Assembly (NCBI GenBank): GCA_937926175.1
Contig: CALANV010000018.1
Coordinates: 124,001-188,000 of the forward strand
Direction of reading: 5' to 3'
Length of the DNA stretch: 64,000 bases
Source of the DNA: an uncultured Rhodospirillales bacterium
Lineage (GTDB): Bacteria > Pseudomonadota > Alphaproteobacteria > CACIAM-22H2
The notes beneath the pieces are model-generated. The model saw only the letters and a list, made by a program, of their open reading frames with translations, ran no database searches and was not told the DNA's origin. This document shows positions 17,727 through 25,314 of the stretch, piece after piece; the stretch's first letter is position 1; each line of letters starts with the position of its first letter. Both the position numbers and the translations under genes were made by a program.

Positions 17727-18475
17727 CGGCGGTGCTCGAGACCCGCGGCCTCAACAAGAGCTTCGGCGCGCTGCAGGTCGCCCAGAACATCAATTTCCGC
17801 CTCGAGGCGGGCGCACGCCATGCCCTGATCGGCCCCAACGGCGCCGGCAAGACGACGCTCGTCAACCTGATCACCGGACGGCTCAGACCGACCGGCGGAA
17901 AGATTTTCCTGTCCGGCGAGGACATCACCGATTTGCCCCCGGAGGCACGAGTCAAGCGCGGCCTGGGGCGCACCTTTCAGATCAATCAGCTCTTCAAGGG
18001 GCTCTCGGTTCTCGAGAACGTGGCGCTTGCCGTGGCGGAACGCGACGGCGTCGGCGGCAACATGTTCGGCGCCGCGCGCGCGCGACGCGCGGTGGCGGAG
18101 GAAGCCTATGCGCTGCTCGAGCGGCTGCGAATCGCGGACGACGCGCTGAAGCCCGTCCGCGAGCTTCCCTATGGCCGCCAGCGACTGGTCGAGATCGCGA
18201 TCGCGCTCGGGTTGAACCCGAAGGTCCTGCTGCTGGACGAACCCGCGGCCGGCGTTCCGTCGACCGAAAGCGCGATCATCCTCGAAATGATCGCGGGGCT
18301 GCCGCCCGACATCGCCGTGCTGATCATCGAGCACGACATGGATTTGGTCTTCCGCTTCGCGCGCCGCATCACCGTTCTGGTCCAGGGCGCCGTCCTGGTC
18401 GAGGGCACGCCGGGCGAAATCGCCGCCGACACGCGGGTGCGCGAGGTGTATCTGGGTGAGCGCAGCCATGTCTGA
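17723..18475 (+). CDS. livG: Branched-chain amino-acid-type ABC ATPase, LivG
   Basis: A 250-residue ATPase with Walker A GPNGAGKTT, Q-loop RTFQINQLF and Walker B VLLLDEPAAG. The signature is degenerate, LPYGRQRLVEIA in place of LSYGxQR, as in many LivG proteins. After the Walker B the usual LNP is VPS here (AAGVPSTES), a small deviation. ATG 17723 overlaps the livM1 stop by 4 bp. Confidence 0.92.
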   Translation: MTAVLETRGLNKSFGALQVAQNINFRLEAGARHALIGPNGAGKTTLVNLITGRLRPTGGKIFLSGEDITDLPPEARVKRGLGRTFQINQLFKGLSVLENVALAVAERDGVGGNMFGAARARRAVAEEAYALLERLRIADDALKPVRELPYGRQRLVEIAIALGLNPKVLLLDEPAAGVPSTESAIILEMIAGLPPDIAVLIIEHDMDLVFRFARRITVLVQGAVLVEGTPGEIAADTRVREVYLGERSHV

Positions 18476-19172
18476 ACTGCTCGCCCTCGCCCACGTGTCG
18501 GCCGGCTACGGCGAAACGGTGGTGCTCGAGAACGTGACGCTGGCGATCGAGCCCGGCGCCACGCTGGCGGTCCTCGGCCGCAACGGCGTCGGCAAGACCA
18601 CGCTTCTCGCCACCGTCATGGGGCATACGACGCTCCATGCCGGCGAGATCCGGTTCGACGGGCAGGACGTCACGCGGCTGCCGACCTTCAGGCGCGCGCT
18701 CGCCGGTATCGGCTATGTGCCGCAGGAACGCGAGATCTTCCCGTCGCTGACCGTCGACGAGAACCTGAACGTGGCAAAGCGCCCGGGGCGGTGGACCGCC
18801 GAACGGATCTTCGACCTGTTTCCGAACCTGGCCAATCGCCGGCGGAACATGGGCAACCAGCTTTCGGGCGGCGAGCAGCAGATGCTCGCCATCGGACGTG
18901 CGCTCATGGGCAATCCGTCGCTGCTGCTCATGGACGAGCCGCTCGAAGGTCTGGCTCCGGTCATCGTCGACGGGCTCATCGCCGCTTTCCACCGGCTGCG
19001 GCAGGAAGACGGGCTCGCGATCGTGCTGGTGGAGCAGCATGCGCGGCTTGCTCTCGAATTCGCGCCGCGTGCGGTCGTCCTCGATCGCGGACGCGTCGTC
19101 TACGACGGCGGGAGCCGGCCGCTGCTCGACGATCCGGACCGGCTATCCGCGCTGATCGGTGTCACCGGCTGA
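18468..19172 (+). CDS. livF: Branched-chain amino-acid-type ABC ATPase, LivF
   Basis: A 234-residue ATPase with Walker A GRNGVGKTT, signature LSGGEQQMLAIGRALM, Walker B LLLMDEPLEGLAP and the switch His in VEQHARLALE. ATG 18468 lies inside the last codons of livG1; an in-frame GTG at 18456 is also possible. It is the last gene of the operon. The next gene is convergent, about 50 bp away. Confidence 0.92.
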   Translation: MSELLALAHVSAGYGETVVLENVTLAIEPGATLAVLGRNGVGKTTLLATVMGHTTLHAGEIRFDGQDVTRLPTFRRALAGIGYVPQEREIFPSLTVDENLNVAKRPGRWTAERIFDLFPNLANRRRNMGNQLSGGEQQMLAIGRALMGNPSLLLMDEPLEGLAPVIVDGLIAAFHRLRQEDGLAIVLVEQHARLALEFAPRAVVLDRGRVVYDGGSRPLLDDPDRLSALIGVTG

Positions 19173-19222
19173 ACGCCGGCCCCCCAGGCCGCCCGCGGTA
19201 CGGCCGGCGGCGATGACGATGC

Positions 19223-19825
19223 TCAGCGGGCGGTGCGTCCCGACCGCCGACGGGACGCAGCGGACTTGCGGGCCGCAGACTTCGCCGACGACGTCTTCGC
19301 GCGGGACGACTTTGGTTGATGTTCGAGCCGTGCGTAGGTGCCGCTCGCATACACGAGCGGGCGCGCCTTGGGCCGGATGCGCACGTCCACCACGCGGCCG
19401 ATGAAGATCGTGTGCGTCGCCGCCTGGATACGCTCGGTGACGATGCAGTCGAAGCTGGCGAGCGCATCCTCGAGCACGGGCGCGCCGGTCTTCAACGTCA
19501 TCCAGCGCCCGGCGTTGAAGCGCTCGCGACCGTAGATGCCGAGCTGACCGCTGAATCGCGCCGCCAGATTCTTGTGCCGATGGGACAGCACGTTCACGCA
19601 CATGCGCGAACCCTTGTGGATCAGATCATGGGCACCGGCACGCCGGTTGACGCAGACCAGGACCTGCGGCGGCTCGGCCGAGAGCGAGGTCACCGCCGTC
19701 GCCGTCAGGCCGTTCCGCTCGCCGTCATGGACGGTCGTGACGATCGTCACGCCGGCCGCCAGCCGGCGCATGCCTTCCTTGAACCGCTCGGGCGTGACCG
19801 TCTCGATATTGGCCCACGCCTGCAT
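19223..19825 (-). CDS. Flavin reductase (HpaC/FMN-binding split-barrel type) with basic C-terminal tail
   Basis: A 200-residue NAD(P)H:flavin oxidoreductase domain protein. The N-terminal part (about 8-165) has the family motifs MRRLAAGVTIVTT, NGLTATAVTSLSAEPP, VCVNRRAGAHDLI and FNVLS-like CVNVLSHRHKNLAARFSG. Such enzymes supply reduced flavin to two-component monooxygenases. The last 30 residues are an unusual Ser/Ala/Lys/Arg tail (SSRAKTSSAKSAARKSAAS and more), absent from typical HpaC. ATG 19825 has GGGAG 8 bases upstream and is preferred over GTG 19831. No oxygenase partner is adjacent; the LLM protein at 21865 is one candidate. Confidence 0.88.
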   Translation of the reverse strand: MQAWANIETVTPERFKEGMRRLAAGVTIVTTVHDGERNGLTATAVTSLSAEPPQVLVCVNRRAGAHDLIHKGSRMCVNVLSHRHKNLAARFSGQLGIYGRERFNAGRWMTLKTGAPVLEDALASFDCIVTERIQAATHTIFIGRVVDVRIRPKARPLVYASGTYARLEHQPKSSRAKTSSAKSAARKSAASRRRSGRTAR

Positions 19826-20029
19826 GGTCACGGCTCCCGCCGCCAGAGTGGCACAGTCGTGCCGGCGGCTTCATCGACAAGGGCGGCAAGGAAGGTCGGG
19901 CAGGGTAAACGTTCAAATCGGCGTTTCATGATGCGGTGCGTCAGGTAGCCGAAGTCGGGCCGGCCGGGGGCCCGGCCGACGGCGGGGGTACAGTACATCG
20001 GGGCCGCGCCAAGCTCCAGCGGCGGCGCG

Positions 20030-20050
20030 GGAACCGCCGGGCACGGTTCC
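20030..20050 (+). promoter_or_regulatory. Candidate ECF-type promoter / inverted repeat upstream of the sigma gene
   Basis: GGAACC and GGTTCC form an inverted repeat with 9 nt between them, 37-57 bp before the sigma-factor start. GGAAC is the common -35 element of ECF promoters, and TCTCA lies about 16-17 nt downstream. This fits autoregulation by the sigma factor at 20087, but it is a pattern match only. Confidence 0.35.
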
Positions 20051-20086
20051 GCATCTCACGAATGAGAACGGCGGCGGACGGATGCA

Positions 20087-20785
20087 ATGGACGCAAACAC
20101 CGTAGAAGCGAGCGCCGGAACGAACAGCGACGCACAGCTGGTGCGACGGGCACAGGCCGGCGAGGCGCTGGCGTTCGAGCAGATCATGCGGCGTTTCAAC
20201 CGCCGTCTCTTCCGCGTCGCTTACAGCATCACGAAGGACGTGAACGAGGCCGAGGACGTCGTCCAGGAGGCATATGTGCGCGCCTTTACCGCGATCGGCG
20301 ATCTGATCGACGCGACGCGGCTGTCGACCTGGCTGGTCACGATCGCCGTGAACGAGGCCCGCGGGCGTCTTCGCCGCCGCCAACGCTATCTCCCCCTCGA
20401 CGAACCCGGCCGGCCGGAGGACGCCGACGGCGAGACAGAGCCCATGCCAATGTTCACCGTTCCCGCAACCACCCCCGAACATCTCGCCCATTCGTCCGAG
20501 CTGCGCCGCATCCTCGAGGCGGCGATCGATGCGCTGCCGGAGTCGTTCCGCACGGTCTTCATGCTGCGGGCGGTCGAGCAACTGGGCGTCGACGAGACCG
20601 CCGAATGCCTCGGCATTCCGGCGGCCACGGTGAAAACCCGGTTTCACCGGGCGCGCACGCGGCTGCGCCGCGCGCTCGAGGCGCAATCGCGCGATCTGAT
20701 GCCCGAGCTTTATCCGTTCGACGGCGCGCGCTGCGACCGCATCGTCGCACAGGTGCGACTGCGCCTGGGACTCGCCCCACCCTGA
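20087..20785 (+). CDS. RNA polymerase ECF-type sigma factor
   Basis: A 232-residue extracytoplasmic-function sigma factor. Region 2 (about 18-90) has AFEQIMRRFNRRLFRVAYSI, then the core-binding/-10 segment DVNEAEDVVQEAYVRAF and WLVTIAVNEARGRLRRR. Region 4 (about 140-205) has the helix-turn-helix LGVDETAECLGIPAATVKTR. A linker of about 50 residues rich in Pro/Glu joins them, and there is a 25-residue C-terminal extension. No anti-sigma factor gene is adjacent; instead a lipoprotein and a cupredoxin follow on the same strand and are the likely targets. Confidence 0.92.
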   Translation: MDANTVEASAGTNSDAQLVRRAQAGEALAFEQIMRRFNRRLFRVAYSITKDVNEAEDVVQEAYVRAFTAIGDLIDATRLSTWLVTIAVNEARGRLRRRQRYLPLDEPGRPEDADGETEPMPMFTVPATTPEHLAHSSELRRILEAAIDALPESFRTVFMLRAVEQLGVDETAECLGIPAATVKTRFHRARTRLRRALEAQSRDLMPELYPFDGARCDRIVAQVRLRLGLAPP

Positions 20786-20864
20786 CCCATCGCCGGCGCC
20801 CATCGGCCACGGGCGCCGAAGACACATTTCGATCATTTCCGCATGACACTCGATGGAGGAGATC

Positions 20865-21290
20865 ATGAGACGAGGAACGACTGCCTGCGCCGCGGGACTG
20901 TTCGGGCTTGCACTCACGGCGTGCGCCGCCGACGCCCAGCAGACGAGCGCGAACAGGGCGCCGCCGGGCGGCGAATACAAGAAGGTCAGCACGCTCGTCC
21001 CGCTGCCCGAATTCATTCCGGGGCTGGGGACGCTCTATGTCCAGCCGTCGACGCTGCCGGCCGGCCCGTTCCTTGCCTATGACCGCGACGGGCGTCTGGT
21101 CAGCACGATCTACATGGTGCCGATCAAGGACATGGAGGCGCGCAAGACATTCGACGATCTTGCCGTGGGCGCGGACCGCGTCGATCACGTCGACTTTCAC
21201 TACAACGCCGGCCACCCGGGCGTTCCCGAGCCGCACTACCACATCGTGCTGTGGCACATTCCGCCGGCACAGGAGGCGCGCCTCAAATAA
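20865..21290 (+). CDS. Hypothetical lipoprotein (DUF5602-like), possible metal-binding His cluster
   Basis: A 141-residue protein with a lipoprotein signal (GLFGLALTAC, lipidation Cys at about 17). The mature part ends in a His-rich motif (DHVDFHYNAGHPGVPEPHYH) that could bind a metal. ATG 20865 is preceded by GGAGGAG at proper distance, which decides against the ATG at 20853. It lies 79 bp after the ECF sigma gene and 1 bp before the cupredoxin gene, so the two are co-transcribed. The DUF5602 assignment is tentative. A role in sensing or handling oxidant or copper is inference from the neighbour. Confidence 0.75.
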   Translation: MRRGTTACAAGLFGLALTACAADAQQTSANRAPPGGEYKKVSTLVPLPEFIPGLGTLYVQPSTLPAGPFLAYDRDGRLVSTIYMVPIKDMEARKTFDDLAVGADRVDHVDFHYNAGHPGVPEPHYHIVLWHIPPAQEARLK

Positions 21291-21291
21291 C

Positions 21292-21846
21292 ATGCTCACG
21301 CGCCGCAACGTCCTGATGCGCGGCGCCGCCGCCGCGCTCTGCGGCCTTTCGGCCGGATCGGGTCGCGCACGCGCCGCGCCGCGGCCGCTGATCGTCCGCA
21401 TGCGGGCGAAGCCCGACGGCAGCGACATGTGGTTCGACCCGATCGGCGCCTTGGTCGAGCCGGGACAGATCATCCGCTGGATCGTCGAACGCGACGTCCA
21501 TACGACGACGGCCTACCATCCGCGCAACGACAACCACTCGCTGCGCATTCCGGAAAGTGCGGAACCGTGGGACTCCGGCTACTTGGTGGAACCGGGCAGC
21601 AGCTTCGAGATCGCGCTGACGGTGCCGGGCGTCTACGACTATTTCTGCGCGCCGCACGAGCAGGCGGGCATGGTCGGGCGGCTCATCGTCGGCCACCCGG
21701 ACGGCCCAGGCCTGCTTCCCTTCGACTATTTCAAGGCCGACGCGGCACGCCGGCATTTGGCCGACGTGCCGCCGGCAGCGCGCGCGGCGTTTCCGCCGGT
21801 CGAACGGATCATGCGCGCGCGCATCGTCCGCCGCGACGATTCCTGA
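21292..21846 (+). CDS. Exported cupredoxin (plastocyanin/azurin-like)
   Basis: A 184-residue protein with a twin-arginine-like leader (LTRRNVLMRGAAAAL) ending near ARA. A single blue-copper domain spans about 25-145. The likely type-1 copper ligands are His in the VHTTTAYH region, then Cys, His and Met in YDYFCAPHEQAGMVG. A 40-residue C-terminal extension (FDYFKADAARRHLADVPPAA and onward) follows. It probably carries electrons or buffers copper in the periplasm. It is coupled to the lipoprotein gene. Confidence 0.87.
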   Translation: MLTRRNVLMRGAAAALCGLSAGSGRARAAPRPLIVRMRAKPDGSDMWFDPIGALVEPGQIIRWIVERDVHTTTAYHPRNDNHSLRIPESAEPWDSGYLVEPGSSFEIALTVPGVYDYFCAPHEQAGMVGRLIVGHPDGPGLLPFDYFKADAARRHLADVPPAARAAFPPVERIMRARIVRRDDS

Positions 21847-21864
21847 TGTCGTGTGTGCGACGCG

Positions 21865-22935
21865 CTACGCTGCCGCCGTTTGCGTCCTGAAACGCGGCAT
21901 GACCTTCTCGGCGAAGAGGCGCATCGAGGCTTCGGCCTGATCCTGGTCGATGGTGTTGAAGTTGACCTGGAGCGAGGCGATTTCGAAGCCGCCGGTGAGT
22001 TCCTGATAGGCTTCGATCTGGCGGGCGATGTCGTCGGGCGAGCCGACCCAGGCGGCGCCCTTCTGAACCTGGCTCTCGAAGGTCTCGGCGGCGAGCCCGG
22101 CGATGATCTTGTCGTAGCCCGGATAGTCCTTGGAGCTGAGTCCCTCGGTCCAGGCCGACGCCGCAGCGACCAGCGACTTGAGGTAGCGATTGAGCGGCTC
22201 GCGGGCGATCGCGACCGCCTCGGCGGTGGTCGGGGCGCAGTACATGTGGAAGGCCAGCATCACCTTGCCGCGGCCCGGGTGCCCGGCCGCCACCCAGGCG
22301 TCGCGGTAGAGCGCCAACAGATCCTTCATCTTGCCGCCGGCCAGCGGAATCGCCATCACCCAGTAGCCGGCCTGACCGGCCTCGATGAAGGATTGCGGCG
22401 TGCCCAGCGCCGCCACCCAGAAAGGCGGACGCGGCTTCTGGGTCGGACGCGGCAGCGACGTCACGTCGCGGAAGCTGTGGAAGCGCCCGTTATGGCTGAC
22501 GCGTTCGTTCTCGAGCAGGAGGCGCACCTGTTCGAGCCCCTCGGTGAAGCGGGCGCGGCTCTCGTCCGGACTGATGCCGAAGCGCTGGAACTCGTGCGGC
22601 AGGAAGGCGCGGGCGAAGCCGACCTCGAGCCGGCCGCCCGAGATCGCATCGAGCATGCCGATCTCGCCGGCGAGCTTAAGCGGGTTGTTGAACACTGGCA
22701 GCACCGCCCCCGTCACCAGCCGCGCCTTGCGGGTCTTCATCGCGGCTGCGGTCAGGAACACGATCGGATTGGGACTGTAGCCGCCGTAATCCTCGAAATA
22801 ATGCTCGACCGTGCGAATATGCGTGTAGCCGAGCTCGTCGGCCAGGCTGCATAAGTAAAGTGATTCGGCGAAGTACCGCTCGGCCGACTTCACCTGCGGT
22901 CCAACGTCCGGAAAAAACTGAATCCCAAACTCCAT
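21865..22935 (-). CDS. LLM-class flavin-dependent oxidoreductase (luciferase-like)
   Basis: A 356-residue bacterial-luciferase-like TIM-barrel monooxygenase. It starts MEFGIQFFPDVGP and has the family patterns HIRTVEHYFEDYGGYSPNPI, LDAISGGRLEVGFARAFLP and the C-terminal GSPDDIARQIEAYQE. It uses reduced FMN from a reductase (a flavin reductase is encoded at 19223 but not in the same operon). ATG 22935 follows GGAGAGGGAG and is preferred over an upstream frame to 23019. Substrate unknown. It is convergent with the cupredoxin gene, 18 bp apart. Confidence 0.9.
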   Translation of the reverse strand: MEFGIQFFPDVGPQVKSAERYFAESLYLCSLADELGYTHIRTVEHYFEDYGGYSPNPIVFLTAAAMKTRKARLVTGAVLPVFNNPLKLAGEIGMLDAISGGRLEVGFARAFLPHEFQRFGISPDESRARFTEGLEQVRLLLENERVSHNGRFHSFRDVTSLPRPTQKPRPPFWVAALGTPQSFIEAGQAGYWVMAIPLAGGKMKDLLALYRDAWVAAGHPGRGKVMLAFHMYCAPTTAEAVAIAREPLNRYLKSLVAAASAWTEGLSSKDYPGYDKIIAGLAAETFESQVQKGAAWVGSPDDIARQIEAYQELTGGFEIASLQVNFNTIDQDQAEASMRLFAEKVMPRFRTQTAAA

Positions 22936-23263
22936 GGGCGCTCCCTCTCCGTCCTTGGCGTCGGGCGCCACGCAGGCGGCCGCTGCCACTCTATCGCAAT
23001 GAGTCTTCGGGTAAAGCACCCGCGTCGTATCGGTGGCAATCGGATACCGCGGCAGTTGGGGTTGAATCGGATTCGATCGTCCTTGCCTCCGGTTGTGATT
23101 GTGCGCTTAACTCGCCCGTGCAACCGCACGGCTCGATACCGCGAACGGCATGACCGATCCGAACGGACGCGGCTCCATCGGCACGTACCGGTTTGACGGT
23201 ACGCCGGCCTATCTCTCTACCCACGTTCGCCTTATGGGGACGGGATATGGTGCATGCCGGCTG
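22936..23263. other. Divergent promoter region with a short inverted repeat at 23184-23203
   Basis: A 328-bp gap between the LLM gene (leftward) and a secreted-protein gene (rightward). CGTACCG (23184-23190) and CGGTACG (23197-23203) form a perfect 7-bp inverted repeat with a 6-nt spacer (GTTTGA), about 60 bp before the rightward start. It could be an operator. No further gene is seen. Confidence 0.4.
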
Positions 23264-23737
23264 ATGCATCGGCTCCGGCGCGCGTTGCTGGGTGTGCCGC
23301 TCGCTGCCGCGCTGATTGCGCCGGCGGACGCCCAGAGTGTCGACCATGCGCTCGACCTGGAACTCGCACGCGAATTCATGGCGCTCGAGACTGCCGGCTG
23401 GCGCCTGCCGGACCCGGTCGAGACCTGCCTTACCGGTCTTGCGCTGCGTCGTCTCGAGCCGATGGCATTCGGCAGTACGGAGCTGGTCGACGAGCCCGAA
23501 CTCGTCGATCCGCCGGGCCCGCACTATCGCATCCTGCGCGTCGAACCGGAGCCGGGCGACCGGCGTCGCCGCGTGGCCCACATCGAGTGGCTCCTGGCCG
23601 GACCGGCCGGCGCACGGCGAGCCGAACCGGATTCGTTCGTTTTCATCATCAATGACCCCGGCGGCGAGCGCGGCATCGCGGCGATGGTGACGGAGCCCGC
23701 GCGCCTCGTCGTACGCCGCGAGTGCTTCGGGACCTGA
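23264..23737 (+). CDS. Secreted hypothetical protein
   Basis: I do not recognise this 157-residue protein. It has a clear Sec signal (MHRLRRALLGVPLAAALIAP, cleavage near ADAQ). The mature domain of about 130 residues has only two cysteines (in VETCLTG and RRECFG), which may form a disulfide. ATG 23264 is chosen because it begins the signal; in-frame starts upstream add a polar segment without signal character. It is followed 95 bp later by a DUF1194 gene on the same strand, also exported. Confidence 0.65.
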   Translation: MHRLRRALLGVPLAAALIAPADAQSVDHALDLELAREFMALETAGWRLPDPVETCLTGLALRRLEPMAFGSTELVDEPELVDPPGPHYRILRVEPEPGDRRRRVAHIEWLLAGPAGARRAEPDSFVFIINDPGGERGIAAMVTEPARLVVRRECFGT

Positions 23738-23832
23738 CCGACCGCGGCGCGAAAGCCTACGCCGATACGTCGAACGGGTATCGAGATCGGGACTCGTCCC
23801 GACCGCGCGGGAGATGTTAGCCTGCGCGAGCC

Positions 23833-24525
23833 ATGCGCGCCCGGCTTCTATTCGTCGGTATCCTGGTCGCGACGATGCTCGCCGCGCGTCCGGCGGCCTC
23901 CGAGCGGCATGTCGACCTCGAGCTCGTCCTCGCCGTCGACTGTTCGCGCAGCATCGATGACCGCGAGTTCGCGCTGCAGATCCAGGGATATGCGGCGGCT
24001 TTCCGCCATCCCAGCGTGCTTCGCGCCATACAGTCCGGGACACATCGCGCGATCGCCGTGACCTACGTGCAATGGGCCGGCCCGTTCCTTCAGAACCAGA
24101 CGATCGACTGGATGATCATCGACAGCGCCGAGACGGCGGCCACGTTCGCAACCGAAATGCTCGAGGTGCCGCGCACGTTTTCCGGCGGCGGCACGAGCCT
24201 GAGCGGGATCATCGATTTCGGCCGCACGCTGTTCGGCAAGCACGGAATTACGAGCAGCCGCCGCGTCATCGACATCTCCGGCGACGGCGTGAACAATTCC
24301 GGCCGGCTGGCCACGGCCGCGCGCGACGACGCCGTCCGCGAGGGCATCACCATCAACGGTCTCGCGATCCTCAGCGACATCGGCGCGCTCGACGTCTACT
24401 TCCGCGACAACGTCATCGGCGGCGAGGGTGCCTTCGTCATCGCCGCCGAGAACTTCGATGCCTTCGCCCAGGCGATCCTCAACAAGTTGATCCGCGAGAT
24501 CGCCGAGGTCCCGGCCGACCGCTGA
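23833..24525 (+). CDS. DUF1194 family protein, exported von Willebrand A-like domain
   Basis: A 230-residue protein with a signal peptide (about 1-22) and a single VWA-like domain. The metal-ion-dependent adhesion site begins DCSRS (DxSxS) near residue 36; the second and third MIDAS elements are GGTSL (about 118) and DISGDG (about 152). It belongs to DUF1194 (PF06707), found mainly in alphaproteobacteria and of unknown role. Divalent-cation-dependent protein binding in the periplasm is expected. It is convergent with alaX, 16 bp apart. Confidence 0.87.
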   Translation: MRARLLFVGILVATMLAARPAASERHVDLELVLAVDCSRSIDDREFALQIQGYAAAFRHPSVLRAIQSGTHRAIAVTYVQWAGPFLQNQTIDWMIIDSAETAATFATEMLEVPRTFSGGGTSLSGIIDFGRTLFGKHGITSSRRVIDISGDGVNNSGRLATAARDDAVREGITINGLAILSDIGALDVYFRDNVIGGEGAFVIAAENFDAFAQAILNKLIREIAEVPADR

Positions 24526-24541
24526 CGCGGCAACCGCCGAC

Positions 24542-25252
24542 CTATTCCGCGAGCGCGACGACGATGCGGCGGTTGCGCCTGCCCTTGCTTTCGATCTTTT
24601 CGACCGCGACACGCCCGATCTCGCCGGTCGCGCGGACATGGGTGCCGCCGCAGGGCTGAAGGTCGACCCCCACGATGTCGAGAAGCCGCACCCGCCCCTG
24701 TCCCGTGGGCGGTTTGACCGACATGGTCCGGACTAGCTCCGGCCTTGCGGCGAGTTCGTCGTCGGTGATCCAGCGCGGCACCACGTCGTGGTTGCCCGCG
24801 ATCAACTCGTTCAGTTTTGCCGTGATCGCGTCCTTGTCGAGCACCATGTCGCCGGAATCGAAATCGAGACGGCTGCGCTCGGCGCCGACCTGCCCGCCGG
24901 TCACGCCGGCCGGCACCACCGCGCAAAGCAGGTGCAGGCATGTATGCATGCGCATGTGGCGATAGCGCCGCGCCCAGTCGATCGCCGCGACCACGCGCTC
25001 GCCCACGGCCGGAAGATCCTGGCCCGGTGCGGGAATGTGAACGATCTCGCCGGGCGCAGTGCCCTTGCGGGTATCGACGATCGCGATCGGACCGCCGTCG
25101 GCGCGCCGCAACACACCGCTGTCCCCCGGCTGACCGCCGCCCATCGGATAGAACACGGTGCGATCGAGCCGGATGCCTGCCTCGTCCACGGCGGTGACGG
25201 TGGCGTCGCACTCCGTCAGATACGCGTCATCGCGGAACAGTTCCTCGGTCAT
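24542..25252 (-). CDS. alaX: Alanyl-tRNA editing protein (AlaX-type)
   Basis: A 236-residue stand-alone editing domain that hydrolyses Ser- or Gly-mischarged tRNA-Ala. It has the N-terminal strand pattern TVFYPMGGGQPGDSG and the zinc ligands HTCLH (HxxxH) and CGGTH (CxxxH), in the same order as the AlaRS editing domain. ATG 25252 is preceded by a run of 15 G (see the repeat at 25256), which would act as an over-long ribosome-binding site. A longer frame to 25609 would run into the next gene. The threonine-dehydratase-like gene lies 62 bp upstream on the same strand; both handle Ser/Thr chemistry. Confidence 0.9.
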   Translation of the reverse strand: MTEELFRDDAYLTECDATVTAVDEAGIRLDRTVFYPMGGGQPGDSGVLRRADGGPIAIVDTRKGTAPGEIVHIPAPGQDLPAVGERVVAAIDWARRYRHMRMHTCLHLLCAVVPAGVTGGQVGAERSRLDFDSGDMVLDKDAITAKLNELIAGNHDVVPRWITDDELAARPELVRTMSVKPPTGQGRVRLLDIVGVDLQPCGGTHVRATGEIGRVAVEKIESKGRRNRRIVVALAE

Positions 25253-25255
25253 CTG

Positions 25256-25270
25256 CCCCCCCCCCCCCCC
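25256..25270. repeat. 15-nt homopolymer (C on +, G on -) at the alaX ribosome-binding site
   Basis: An uninterrupted run of 15 C on the + strand. On the coding strand of alaX it reads G15 then CAG then the ATG start. Tracts this long slip during replication and are the classic substrate of phase variation. Here slippage would change the distance and strength of the Shine-Dalgarno region rather than the frame. A sequencing artefact in length is possible. Confidence 0.9.
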
Positions 25271-25314
25271 GCTCTCGTCCATACATCCACTTCCACGCAA
25301 TGCCCGACGCCCGC

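Noticed and set aside
21865..22935. LLM oxidoreductase and flavin reductase at 19223 as one two-component system
   Set aside because: They are on the same strand but separated by three opposite-strand genes. A functional pair is possible but unsupported by context.
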